A stretch of DNA of 64,000 bases from DATFQE01 sp963733845 (GTDB lineage: Bacteria > Actinomycetota > Thermoleophilia > Gaiellales > Gaiellaceae), in the NCBI GenBank assembly GCA_963733845.1, contig CAVTEM010000011.1:124001-188000 (forward strand), read 5' to 3'. Positions 1 to 8,873 of this stretch are shown here, piece by piece. A program made the translations under genes and the position numbers. Under the pieces are notes generated by a model. It saw nothing but the letters and a program-made list of their open reading frames with translations. It ran no database searches and was not told where the DNA came from. The number at the start of each line of letters is the position of its first letter. Position 1 is the first letter of the stretch.

Positions 1-21
1 CGCGGCCATCTCTCGACCGCC

Positions 22-975
22 CTACGGGACCTCGGCGGGCTCGAGGCCCTCGGCGTCGAGGGTCACGAGCGTGCCGGCCTGGCCGCTGACGAGCGCCGCG
101 GCGTCGGTGATCGAGCCGATCGCCGCCACCTTCCCCGTGCGCTCGACGAACTGGCACGCGGCGTGGACCTTCGGCCCCATCGAGCCCGCGGCGAACTCGG
201 ACGCAGCGAGACTCTCCGGCGTCGCCCGCCGGATCGCGCGCTGCTCGGGCGTTCCCCAGCCCTCGTAGACAGCGTCGACGTCGGTGACGATCGCGAGCAC
301 GTCGGCGCCGAGGTCGATCGCGAGCAAGGCGCTCGCCAGGTCCTTGTCGATCACCGCCTCGATCCCGACCAGCCGCCGCCCGGCCGGCGCCGGCTCGTCG
401 GTGTAGACGGTCGGGATGCCGCCGCCACCGGCACAGATGACAACGCAGCCCTTCTCGAGCAGGGCCTTGATCGCCTCGATCTCGAAGATCCTCTTCGGCA
501 GCGGCGAGGGCACGACTCGGCGGTGCTTGTCGCCGTCGAGCTTGAACGTCCAGCCCTTCTCGGCCTCGAGTCGCTTGGCCTCCTCCTCGTCGTAGAGCGG
601 CCCGATCGGCTTCGTCGGGTTGTCGAAAGCCGGGTCGGCGGCGTCCACCTCGATCATCGTCAGCAGCGTCGCCAGGTGGCGCTCGAACGGAAGCTGATTC
701 CCGAGCTCCTGCTGGATGACGTAGCCGATCATCCCCTCCGTCTGCGCGCCGAGCACGTCGAGCGGGTAGGCGCCGACCTCCGTGTAGGCCGCCCCCTGCA
801 GCGCCAGCAGGCCGACCTGAGGCCCGTTGCCGTGCGAGATCACGAGCTCGTGCTCGAGCGCGACGGAGGCGAGCGCCTCACACGCCGCCCGCGCGTTCTC
901 ACGCTGGTTCTCGGCGCTGAGCTCCTGCCCTCGCCGCAGCAGTGCGTTGCCGCCCAGGGCCGCGACGACGCGCAT
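22..975 (-). CDS. arcC: Carbamate kinase
   Basis: Converts carbamoyl phosphate and ADP to ATP, CO2 and ammonia, the energy-yielding last step of the arginine deiminase pathway in the cytoplasm. The 317-aa protein has the family N-terminus (MRVVAALGGNAL), the SHGNGPQVG substrate loop near residue 50, an AGGGGIP stretch, and the IDKDLASALLA and MGPKVHAA motifs near the C-terminus. Length matches the family (about 310 aa). It starts 2 nt after the ornithine carbamoyltransferase stop, so it is the last gene of an arcA-arcB-arcC operon and probably translationally coupled. Intact reading frame. Confidence 0.95.
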   Translation of the reverse strand: MRVVAALGGNALLRRGQELSAENQRENARAACEALASVALEHELVISHGNGPQVGLLALQGAAYTEVGAYPLDVLGAQTEGMIGYVIQQELGNQLPFERHLATLLTMIEVDAADPAFDNPTKPIGPLYDEEEAKRLEAEKGWTFKLDGDKHRRVVPSPLPKRIFEIEAIKALLEKGCVVICAGGGGIPTVYTDEPAPAGRRLVGIEAVIDKDLASALLAIDLGADVLAIVTDVDAVYEGWGTPEQRAIRRATPESLAASEFAAGSMGPKVHAACQFVERTGKVAAIGSITDAAALVSGQAGTLVTLDAEGLEPAEVP

Positions 976-977
976 CG

Positions 978-1985
978 TCAGCTCCCGAGTGTCGCGACCA
1001 TGACCGCCTTGATCGTGTGCAACCGGTTCTCGGCCTCGTCGAAGACGAGCGACGCCGGCGACTCGAAGACCTCCTCGGTCACCTCGAGCGACTCCATCCC
1101 GAACTTCTCGAAGATCTCCTTGCCGACCTGCGTCTCCGTGTTGTGGAACGCAGGCAGGCAGTGCATGAACTTCGCGTCCGGGTTGCCGGTCGCCGCGAGC
1201 ACCTCCGTGTTGACCTGGTAGGGCTTGAGCAGCTCGATTCGCTCCGCCCAGACCTCGTCCGCTTCGCCCATCGAGACCCAGACGTCGGTGAGCAGCACGT
1301 CGCAGCCGCGCACGGCCTCGGCGACGTCGTCGGTGATCGTGATCTGGGCGCCCGTCTCGCTCGCAATCGAGCGGGCGAGCTCGACGATCTCCTCACGCGG
1401 CCAGAGGGATTCGGGGCTGGCGATGCGGACGTCCATCCCGAGCTTCGCCCCGCCGATCAGGTACGAGTCGGCCATGTTGAAGCGGGCATCGCCCAGGTAG
1501 CAGAAGACGACCTCTCCGAGCGGCTTGGGCACGTGCTCCTGGAAGGTGAGGAAGTCGGCCAGGATCTGGGTCGGGTGCCACTCGTCGGTGAGCCCGTTGT
1601 AGATCGGGACGCCTGCCCAGCGGGCGAGCTCTTCAGCCGTTTCCTGGCCGAAGCCGCGGTACTCGATCGCGTCGTACATGCGGCCGAGCACCCTGGCGGT
1701 GTCCTTCACCGTCTCCTTGTGGCCCATGTGCGAGCCGCCGGGACCGATGAAGGTGACGTGCGCGCCCTGGTCGTAGGCGGCCACCTCGAACGCGCAGCGT
1801 GTCCTCGTCGAGTCCTTCTCGAAGATCAGCGCGATCTCCTTGCCGACGAGCTTCTGCTCCTCGCGCCCCTCGCGCTTGGCCGCCTTCAGCTCCGCCGCGA
1901 GGTCGATCAGGTAGGTGATCTCCTCGGGCGAGAAGTCGGCCAGCTTCAGCAGGTTCTTGCCGCGCAGGTCGGTCATCGTGGTCAC
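978..1985 (-). CDS. arcB: Ornithine carbamoyltransferase (catabolic operon position)
   Basis: Interconverts citrulline and ornithine with carbamoyl phosphate. The 335-aa protein shows the carbamoyl-phosphate motif STRTR near residue 55, the HPTQ motif and the ornithine-site HCLP motif near the C-terminus. I chose the GTG start at 1985 because AGGAG lies 7 nt upstream; an ATG nine bases further in (1976) is the alternative. Placed between arcA and arcC it should work in arginine breakdown. The biosynthetic arg cluster at 6-12.8 kb has no argF, so this enzyme may serve both directions; sequence alone cannot settle that. Confidence 0.93.
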   Translation of the reverse strand: MTTMTDLRGKNLLKLADFSPEEITYLIDLAAELKAAKREGREEQKLVGKEIALIFEKDSTRTRCAFEVAAYDQGAHVTFIGPGGSHMGHKETVKDTARVLGRMYDAIEYRGFGQETAEELARWAGVPIYNGLTDEWHPTQILADFLTFQEHVPKPLGEVVFCYLGDARFNMADSYLIGGAKLGMDVRIASPESLWPREEIVELARSIASETGAQITITDDVAEAVRGCDVLLTDVWVSMGEADEVWAERIELLKPYQVNTEVLAATGNPDAKFMHCLPAFHNTETQVGKEIFEKFGMESLEVTEEVFESPASLVFDEAENRLHTIKAVMVATLGS

Positions 1986-2001
1986 GTTCGTGCTCCTTTC
2001 C

Positions 2002-3234
2002 TCATGCATCGCGGGCGATCGGACAGGTCATGCAGTGGCCGCCGCCGCGGCCGCGGCCGAGCTCCTGGCCGGCGATGGCGAGCACCTCGATGCCGGCCTT
2101 CGCGAGCTTCGCGTTCGTCGCCTCGTTCCGCTCGTAGGCGACGACGACCCCCGGCGCCAGCGCGACGACGTTGTTGCCGTCGTCCCACTGCGTGCGCTCG
2201 GCTTCGAACTCGTCGCCGGCAGTCGGGACGAGCTTCAGCTCGGTCAGGCCGAGCGCGTCGCGAACCTCTTCGAGGAACGTCCGCTCGGAGATCTCCGCCG
2301 TGACGCCGTCCTCGCCGCCCGGCCGGAAGAGGATCGGCAGGATCTGGTCGACGACGGGCTCGTAGAGCGTCGCCACGTCGCGGTCGCAGAAGGTGAAGAC
2401 GGTGTCGAGGTGCATCGCGGCCCGCTCTCGGGGCATGCGGGCGCCGATCACGAGCCGGGCCGCGTCCGCCTCGAAGAGGTTCTGCGCGAGGATGCTCACG
2501 GCCTTCGCGTTGCTGCGTTCGCCGAGACCGACCAGGACGACGCCGTCGCCGATCGGCATGATGTCGCCCCCCTCGAGCGACGCGGTGCCCCAGTCGTGGT
2601 CGACTCCGCCGAACCAGATCGGGAAGCCGGCGTCGCGGAAGCGCGGATGGAAGCGGTAGATCGCCTCGACGTTGAGCGTCTCGTTCTGCCGCGCCGGCCA
2701 GTACATCGCGTTGATCGAGACGCCGCCGTAGATCCAGGCGCTCGTGTCGCGCGTGAAGAGCTGATTCGGCAGCGGCGGGATGACGAAGTCCGTCTGTTGC
2801 AGCGCCTGGCCGACCGCGGCCACGATCTCCGCCGGCAGCTCGCTCAGGATCACGCCGCCGGTGAGCTTCGTCGCCAGCTCGTCGGCCGGCATCTCGCTCA
2901 TCCAGGCGATCAGCTCGCGCGAGAAGACGGCGGTGACCTCCTCGGGGCGGAGCCTCCGGGTCAACACCCACTCCCGCGCCTCCGGGCTCTCGAGCGTCTC
3001 GGCGAGCAGGTCGTGAAACAGCAGGACCTCGGCGCCGCGTTCGCGCATCAGGTCGACGAAGGCGTCGTGCTCTTGCCGGGCGCGCCGTACCCAGATCACG
3101 TCGTCGAAGAGGAGGTCGTGGCAGTTGCTCGGCGTCAAGCGCTCGTGGGCGACATCGGGCCGGTGCACCAGCACGGTACGGAGCGTGCCGACCTCGGAAT
3201 TTGCCCCCAGCGCTTGCGTGGCGGTAGTCGTCAT
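2002..3234 (-). CDS. arcA: Arginine deiminase
   Basis: Hydrolyses arginine to citrulline and ammonia, the first step of the ADI pathway. The 410-aa protein carries the family landmarks: FTRDTSAWIYGG near residue 165, the HDWGTASLEGGDIM stretch and the C-terminal HCMTCP motif, whose first Cys (about residue 401) is the nucleophile. The ATG at 3234 is preceded by AGGGGGAAAAGAAA, a purine-rich ribosome site, and is preferred over an in-frame start at 3258. First gene of the arcABC operon; the 200 bp upstream, shared with divergent nucS, should hold its promoter, but I see no clear operator there. Confidence 0.95.
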   Translation of the reverse strand: MTTTATQALGANSEVGTLRTVLVHRPDVAHERLTPSNCHDLLFDDVIWVRRARQEHDAFVDLMRERGAEVLLFHDLLAETLESPEAREWVLTRRLRPEEVTAVFSRELIAWMSEMPADELATKLTGGVILSELPAEIVAAVGQALQQTDFVIPPLPNQLFTRDTSAWIYGGVSINAMYWPARQNETLNVEAIYRFHPRFRDAGFPIWFGGVDHDWGTASLEGGDIMPIGDGVVLVGLGERSNAKAVSILAQNLFEADAARLVIGARMPRERAAMHLDTVFTFCDRDVATLYEPVVDQILPILFRPGGEDGVTAEISERTFLEEVRDALGLTELKLVPTAGDEFEAERTQWDDGNNVVALAPGVVVAYERNEATNAKLAKAGIEVLAIAGQELGRGRGGGHCMTCPIARDA

Positions 3235-3441
3235 TTTCTTTTCCCCCTTCGCGTTCACCCGATCACCGCGCCACGACGACCGCCCCGGCCCCGGCGAGCG
3301 TCCCTCTGCGGCTCATCGTGCTTCGATATCACAGACCCGACCGCCTGCGCGCATCGTGCCGACGGGATGAAGTGCGCTGACCACTGGCCCGGCGACCCGC
3401 AGGAACAGGTCGTCCCTTTGGGCCACGTCTGGTCCGGCCAT

Positions 3442-3455
3442 TAGCCTCGTTCGCC
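3442..3455 (+). promoter_or_regulatory. Leaderless-type -10 box of nucS
   Basis: TAGCCT at 3442-3447 is followed by 8 nt and then the GTG of nucS at 3456. There is no Shine-Dalgarno sequence, so the transcript probably begins at or next to the start codon. Confidence 0.55.
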
Positions 3456-4127
3456 GTGCGCCTGATCGTTGCTCGCTGCGAGGTCGTCTACTCGGGCCGC
3501 CTGAACGCCGTCCTGCCCGAGTCGACGCGGCTGCTGATGCTGAAGTCGGACGGCTCGGTGCTCGTGCACGCCGACAGCGGGGGCTACAAGCCTTTGAACT
3601 GGATGACGCCGCCGACCGTGGTCGAGGAGGGCGACGGGACGATCGTCGTCCGCAAGCGCGCGGGCAAGAGCGAGGACCGGCTGGAGATCCGGATCTCGGA
3701 GATCCTGAGCGAGGCCGAGCACGAGATGGGCGAGGCGGCCGGGCTCGAGAAGGACGGCGTCGAGCTCCACCTCCAGCTCGAGCTCGCAGCGCGGCCGGAG
3801 GCGGTCGAGGACGGCCTGGCGCTCGTCCGGCGCGAGTGGCCGACCGACGTAGGCCCGGTCGACCTGATGTGCCGCGACGCGGAGGGCGGCTGGGTGGCGG
3901 TCGAGATCAAGCGGATCGGGACGATCGAGGCCGTCGAGCAGCTCGGCCGCTACCTGGAGTGCATCCGTGCGGATTCTGCTCTTGCCGGCTGCCGCGGGAT
4001 CCTGGCCGCCCAGAGCGTCAAGCCGCAGGCGCGGGTGCTCGCCGAGGCGCGCGGGCTCGGCTGGGTCGAGGTCGACCTCGAGTTGCTCCGCGGCGAGCGC
4101 GAGCCCGAGCTCACGCTCTTCGGCTGA
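3456..4127 (+). CDS. nucS: Mismatch-specific endonuclease NucS/EndoMS
   Basis: Cuts both strands at mismatches and provides non-canonical mismatch repair in actinobacteria and archaea that lack MutS/MutL. The 223-aa protein has the NucS N-terminal DNA-binding half (MRLIVARCEVVYSGRL) and a C-terminal RecB-like nuclease half with GPVDLMCRD followed by VAVEIKRIG, giving the D and ExK metal-binding residues. Its C-terminus reads EPELTLFG; in characterised homologues the C-terminal tail contacts the sliding clamp. Intact, single gene, divergent from arcA. Its presence supports actinobacterial origin. Confidence 0.93.
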   Translation: MRLIVARCEVVYSGRLNAVLPESTRLLMLKSDGSVLVHADSGGYKPLNWMTPPTVVEEGDGTIVVRKRAGKSEDRLEIRISEILSEAEHEMGEAAGLEKDGVELHLQLELAARPEAVEDGLALVRREWPTDVGPVDLMCRDAEGGWVAVEIKRIGTIEAVEQLGRYLECIRADSALAGCRGILAAQSVKPQARVLAEARGLGWVEVDLELLRGEREPELTLFG

Positions 4128-4179
4128 TTGAGTCCGGGCGCCGAGACGCCTACTATCGGTGGCGCAGAAAGCGCTGGAA

Positions 4180-5728
4180 ATGGCCACCGAGGACCGCGCC
4201 GTCCACCAATCCGACGAAGCCCTCGCCTCTCTCTCCGCGGCGGGCGACGAGGACGCTTTCGCCGAGCTCTACGAGCGGCATCACGCCGGCCTCTACGACT
4301 TCGCGGTGCGGATCCTGCGCGACCCGGAAGCGGCCGCCGACGTGGTGCAGGGGACGTTCACGCGCGCGTGGCCCGCGATCCGGGACGGCACGCGGCCCAC
4401 GAACGTCAAGGCGTGGCTGTACGGGATCGCGCGCAACCTCTCGATCGACGAGCTCCGCAGCCGCCGCCGCGTGTTCCCGTACGAGGGGCTCGGCGCTCGG
4501 CCTCGCCGAGCTCCCGGACCCGGCTGCCCACGACCCCTCCGAGACGATCGAGACGAAGGAGCTCGCCGAGCTCGTCTGGACCTCGGCGGCGGGCCTGCGC
4601 GCCGAGGAGTACGCCCTGCTCGACCTGCACGTCCGGCGCGGCCTCTCCGCCGACGAGCTCGCGGACAGCCTCGGCCTGCGCCGCGGCGCCGTCTACACGC
4701 GCCTGACGCGCCTGCGTACCGCACTCGAGAACGCGGTCGTCACGTCGCTCCTGCTGCGGCACGGGCGGGGCCGCTGCGCCGAGCTCGACCGGCTGGTGGC
4801 GCGGTACCGCGCGCAGGGCGCGATGCACGAGAGCCGTCGCGTCTTCCAGGCTCACGTCGAGGACTGCACGCGCTGTCAGGAGAGCAAGCGCCTCGATCGC
4901 CTCGCCGGCCCAGATCCTCGCCGGCCTCGCCCTCGTCCCGCCCCCGGACGAGCTCGAGCACGCCTGGGCGATCGTCGGCGCCGGTCTCGCCGGGGCCGGC
5001 GCGCTCGCAGCTTCGGGCAAGGCGGGCGGCCTCGGCGGCTTCGTCAGCTCGATTCCCGTGCCCGTCGGGGTGGCCGCGGGAGGAGTCGCGACGCTCGCCA
5101 CGGTGGCCGCCCTCGGCGTCTGGGCGGTCGGCGGGGGCGGCGACGGGGGCGCGACGACGACGCCTCCGGCCGCTGCCTCGCCTCAGGCGGGGACTGCCCG
5201 GCTCGCCGCCGGCCGCTGCGGGCGGCGGAACCCGTGGAGGCGGCGGCGCGGCACGCGGGAATCCGCAGGGGCGCTCCCGGCCGCGGGTCGGCTCGGGAAG
5301 GCTCGGCCTTCTCCGGCTCTGCCGCGGGCTCGGGGTCCCAGAGCGCGGGCGAGTCGGCCGGCACGGCAGGCGCACGCCGCTCGGTGATCGCCCCCTCGCC
5401 CGGTGCAACGCGCCGCGTGGCTCCAGTTCAACCGTCGACACCGCCTTCACCGCCGCCGACCCCGCCGGCCGGGCCTCCGCCGGCCGCTCCGCCGCCGCCG
5501 GCCCCGCCGCCGCCTGCGCCTCAGCCGCCACCGACTGCGCCTCCGCCGCCCGCCGCTCCGGCGCCGCCACCCCCGGCTCCCGCGCCCGCGCCGCCGCCTC
5601 CGCCGCCGCCGATCGAGGGGCAGAAGGTCACGATCTGCCTGAACGGCAACACGCTGGTGGTCCCGAGCAGCGCCCTGGCGGGGCTGCTGGCGGCAGGCGC
5701 CACGGTCGGCGCGTGCTCGATCCTGTAA
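4180..5728 (+). CDS. ECF sigma factor with zinc-finger, membrane and Pro-rich extension (frameshifted)
   Basis: Probable alternative sigma factor of about 515 aa once shifts are repaired. Frame 1 (4180 to about 4490) gives sigma region 2 (DAFAELYERHHAGLYDFAVR, then TFTRAW). Frame 2 (about 4490-4910) gives region 4 (LSADELADSLGLRRGAVYTR) and an H-x3-C-x2-C finger (HVEDCTRC) like those of anti-sigma factors. Frame 3 (about 4910-5190) gives a membrane helix (VGVAAGGVATLATVAALGVW). After Gly-rich sequence the frame returns to 2: a Pro/Ala tract (about 5430-5610) and a tail with two Cys ending VGACSIL. Domain order is seen in sequence; reading it as one self-controlling membrane sigma factor is inference. 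At least three shifts; TACTAT at 4151 may be its -10. Start ATG 4180 uncertain (GTG 4159 possible). Confidence 0.72.
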
Positions 5729-5788
5729 GACATTCGCGACTTCTCCGTCTCAGTACCGGGGTCCAGAACGTCGGGACAGGAGAATCAC

Positions 5789-6007
5789 ATGTCAGGGAAG
5801 GACGTCAGCAAGCTGTACGCGATCAGCCGACACGGCACGCAAACCGTGACGTGCCTCGAGTGCGCCACGACCTATCCGAAACCGGTCCACGGGGGCACGA
5901 CCGCTCGTAACCCGGGCTGTCCGAACTGCGGCTACGTCGGGTGGCTCGAGGTCGAGGTCACCGTCCGCGTCGGGCCGGGCCGCTGGCAGCAGGCCGACGC
6001 GCGCTAG
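5789..6007 (+). CDS. Small zinc-ribbon protein
   Basis: A 72-aa protein with two Cys pairs, CLEC near residue 22 and CPNC near residue 44, spaced as in a zinc ribbon, followed by a short beta-rich tail. A good Shine-Dalgarno (CAGGAGA) lies about 6 nt before ATG 5789. It sits alone between the sigma factor and the convergent argH, overlapping the argH stop by 4 nt. No known function is assigned. Metal binding is inferred from the Cys spacing. Confidence 0.7.
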   Translation: MSGKDVSKLYAISRHGTQTVTCLECATTYPKPVHGGTTARNPGCPNCGYVGWLEVEVTVRVGPGRWQQADAR

Positions 6008-7213
6008 AAACGCGCTCGCGCAGCCGCGAGCGCAGCATCGATTCCGCCCGGACCGGGGGCGGGGCGGGACGCTTCGGTCTCCGGGGGGACGAACGTTCCG
6101 CTCCGCACCGCCCCCGCCACCTGCTCGTGGGCCTCGCGGAACGGGACGCCGCTCCGGACCAGCTCCTCGGCCGCGTCGGTCGCTCGCAGCAGCGGGTCGG
6201 CGCAGGCCGCTGCCAGCCGGTCGCGGTCGAAGTCGAGGCCGTCGAGCAGGATGCGGAGCGCGGCCAGCGCGGCGCGCGTGTCGCGGCGGGCGGCGAAGAC
6301 CGGCTCCTTGTCCTCCTGGAGGTCGCGGTTGTACGAGAGCGGCAGGCCCTTGACCACCGCCAGCAGGCCCGCCAGGCGCCCCAGGGCGGTGCCGGCCTTC
6401 CCGCGCACGAGCTCGGCCACGTCGGGATTCAGCTTCTGCGGCATCAACGACGAGCCGGTGGCCGCGTGCTCCGGCAGGCGCGCGAAGCCGAACTCGCTCG
6501 AGACCCAGAGCGTGACCTCCTCGCCCAGGCGCGAGAGGTGCCCGAAGAGGACGGCGCAGGCGTACAGGTAGTCGAGCGGCGAAGTCGCGGTCGGCGACCG
6601 CGTCCAGCGAGTTGCGCAGGGTCGGTCCCGGCGGCGGCTGCAGCTCCAACGTGGAGCCGGCGAGCGCGGCCGAGCCCAGCGGCGACGGCGCTGCCGAGCC
6701 GGCGGCGAACTGGAAGCGGCCGCGGTCGCGGTCGAGCATCTCGACCCAGGCGAGCAGGTGGTGGCCGACCGTGACGGGCTGCGCGCGCTGCAGGTGCGTG
6801 TAGCCGGGCAGCGGGGTGGCGGCCTCCTCCTCGGCACGGTCGAGCAGCGTCCGGGCGAGCGCCTCGATCCCCTCGACAGCCTCCGCGCAGGCGTCGGCCA
6901 CGTACAGCCGCAGCGCGGCCGCGACCTGGTCGTTCCGCGACCGTCCGGCCTGGATCTTTCGCCCCGTCTCGCCGAGGCTTCGCTCGATCAGGGTGTGTAC
7001 GTCCTCGTCGCCAGGCTCGTACTCGAGGCTCTCCAGGACTCGCTCCGTCTCGGCCAGCTCGTCGTCGTCGAGGATGCCCGCCGCGTGCAGGCGGGCAGCA
7101 TGCACGGCCGTCGCCCGGCAGTCGTACGGGAGCAGCTCGGCATCGGCGACGGCGAGGAAGTCGCGCACCTCCGGCGCGAGCTCCGTGCCGACCCGGCCCG
7201 CCCAGAGCGTCAT
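6004..7213 (-). CDS. argH: Argininosuccinate lyase (one frameshift)
   Basis: Last step of arginine synthesis: argininosuccinate to arginine and fumarate. The N-terminal part (7213 to about 6580) has AGRSRNDQVA and the TPLPGYTHLQRAQPVT motif. After one extra G near 6579 the frame changes to LDYLYACAVLFGHLSR and the fumarase/lyase signature GSSLMPQKLNPD, ending at 6004. Removing one base restores DRDFALDYLY. Repaired length is about 403 aa, shorter than the usual 450-470 because the C-terminus is compact. The start overlaps the argG stop by 4 nt (ATGA). The break looks like a sequencing indel. Confidence 0.88.
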
Positions 7214-8415
7214 GCCGTCGCGACCTCGCGGTCGCGCGCGGCCAGGAGCTCTGTCTCGAGCGCGGCGATGCGGATGAACCCCTCGGCGGCCTCGTGCGGG
7301 AAGGTCTCGCCCGTCCCGTAGGACGCCAGGCCGTGCGAGTAGAGCGCGTGCTCGGAGCGGCGGCCGGTCACGACCGGTGCTCCCGCCTGCAGCGAGACGC
7401 GCACGTCGCCGGTCACGCGCTCCTGCATGGCGGCGAAGAAGACGTCGTAGGCGCTGCGGAGCGGGTGGTACCAGAGGCCGTCGTAGACGAGCTGCGCCCA
7501 GCGGGGCTCGACCTCGCGCTTGGCGTGCAGTTCGGCCTTCGTGAGCACCAGCTCCTCGAGCGAGCGGTGGGCCTCGATCAGCGTCAGCGCGGCGGGTGCC
7601 TCGTACAGCTCGCGGCTCTTGATCCCGACGGCGCGGTTCTCGATCATGTCGATGCGCCCGATCCCGAAGGCACCGGCGCGCTCGTTCAGCGCGGCGACGA
7701 GCTCGTGGAGTGGCAGCTCCTCACCGTCGAGCGCGGACGGCAGGCCGTGCTCGAACGCGATCACGACCTCGGTCGGCGCGGGCGAGTCCAGCGGGGACGC
7801 GGTCAGCTCGAACGCATCCTCGGGCGGAGCCTCCCAGGGGTCCTCGAGCACGCCGGCCTCGATCGCACGCCCGAACAGGTTGTCGTCGATCGAGTACGGC
7901 TTGTCGGCCCGCGCCTCGACCGGGATCCCGCGCGCGAGCGCGTACTCGATCTCCTCGTCCCTCGTCCAGACGCGGTCCCGGAGCGGTGCGATCACCCGCA
8001 CGCCCGGGTAGTTCGCCTTGAACGCGAGCTCGAAGCGCAGCTGGTCGTTGCCCTTGCCGGTGCAGCCGTGGACGACCGCCTCGGCGCCGAGCTCCAGCGC
8101 GACCTCCGCCACGGCCCCGGCGATCACGGGCCGCGAGAGGGCGGAGACGAGCGGATAGCGGCCCTCGTACAGGGCGTTCGCCACCAGCGCCTTCGCCACC
8201 TGGTCGCCGGCGAACGCCTCGACGCAGTCGAGGACGACGACGTCGTCGGCGCCCGCGAGCCGGCCGCGCTCCAAGGCGGTCGCGTGGTCGGCGTCCTGGC
8301 CGACGTCGACGAGCACGGCGACGACCTCGTCGAAGCCGTAGTCCTCCTTCAGCCACGCGATCGCGCAGCTCGTGTCGAGCCCGCCCGAGTAGGCGAGGAC
8401 GGCTGTTCCGCTCAT
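7210..8415 (-). CDS. argG: Argininosuccinate synthase
   Basis: Joins citrulline and aspartate with ATP cleavage to give argininosuccinate. The 401-aa protein, normal length, begins with the ATP-pyrophosphatase P-loop SGGLDTS at residues 10-16. It has HGCTGKGNDQLRFE near residue 115, the DKPYSIDDNLFGR stretch and GRIDMIENR. Intact frame. ATG at 8415 overlaps the argR stop (ATGA), so it is coupled to the upstream gene in the argCJBDRGH operon. Its citrulline must come from the ornithine carbamoyltransferase at 978-1985 or another copy outside the window. Confidence 0.96.
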   Translation of the reverse strand: MSGTAVLAYSGGLDTSCAIAWLKEDYGFDEVVAVLVDVGQDADHATALERGRLAGADDVVVLDCVEAFAGDQVAKALVANALYEGRYPLVSALSRPVIAGAVAEVALELGAEAVVHGCTGKGNDQLRFELAFKANYPGVRVIAPLRDRVWTRDEEIEYALARGIPVEARADKPYSIDDNLFGRAIEAGVLEDPWEAPPEDAFELTASPLDSPAPTEVVIAFEHGLPSALDGEELPLHELVAALNERAGAFGIGRIDMIENRAVGIKSRELYEAPAALTLIEAHRSLEELVLTKAELHAKREVEPRWAQLVYDGLWYHPLRSAYDVFFAAMQERVTGDVRVSLQAGAPVVTGRRSEHALYSHGLASYGTGETFPHEAAEGFIRIAALETELLAARDREVATA

Positions 8416-8873
8416 GTTGCTCCTTCCAGATGGTGTGACAGCTGCGATGCGAGCTCGTCGCCGCTCACGCCCTCGCGGGCGGCGACGAAGATCGTGTTCT
8501 CGCCGGCGATCGTCCCGGCCACGTCTCCGAGCTGGGCCCGGTCGATCGCCTCGGCGAGCGGGCTGGCGAAGCCCGGCGGGGTCTGCACGACGACCAGTCC
8601 GGCCGCGGGCGTGACAGCGAGCGCCCAGCGGCGCAGAGCCGCGGCCAGCTCGCTCAGCCGGTCGAGGTCCTCGGCGCCGGGCAGCGCATACACGAGCCTG
8701 CCCTCGGGATTGCGCACCTTGACCAGGCCGAGCTGCGCGATGTCGCGCGACACGGTCGTCTGGACGACCTCGATGCCGGCTTCGCGCAGCGCCTCCGCCA
8801 GCTCGGCCTGGGTGGAGAGCTGCCGCTCGCGGACGAGGCGCATGATCGCCCCCTGCCGCTCGAACTTGTCCAT
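8412..8873 (-). CDS. argR: Arginine repressor ArgR
   Basis: Arginine-sensing hexameric regulator of arginine genes. The 153-aa protein has the N-terminal winged helix (LSTQAELAEALREAGIEVVQ followed by TTVSRDIAQLGLVKV) and a C-terminal oligomerisation/arginine-binding domain (SPLAEAIDRAQLGDVAGTIAGENTIF). ATG 8873 overlaps the argD stop (TGATG). Lying inside the operon it presumably regulates, it likely acts at the argC-carA spacer (12834-12861), where a TATGCATA palindrome overlaps both -10 boxes. That target is inferred. Confidence 0.94.
   Translation of the reverse strand: MDKFERQGAIMRLVRERQLSTQAELAEALREAGIEVVQTTVSRDIAQLGLVKVRNPEGRLVYALPGAEDLDRLSELAAALRRWALAVTPAAGLVVVQTPPGFASPLAEAIDRAQLGDVAGTIAGENTIFVAAREGVSGDELASQLSHHLEGAT

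Noticed and set aside
3235..3441. CRP/FNR-type operator upstream of arcA (GATATCACAGA on plus)
   Set aside because: Only one half-site is present; the partner half is not within a usable distance.
4490..5350. Programmed frameshifting in the sigma-factor gene
   Set aside because: No slippery heptamer seen, and similar single-base breaks occur in many unrelated essential genes nearby, so sequence error is simpler.
5792..6590. Continuation of the argH first frame to 5792
   Set aside because: After about 6580 it loses all lyase motifs, while the neighbouring frame carries GSSLMPQKLNPD and the expected C-terminus.
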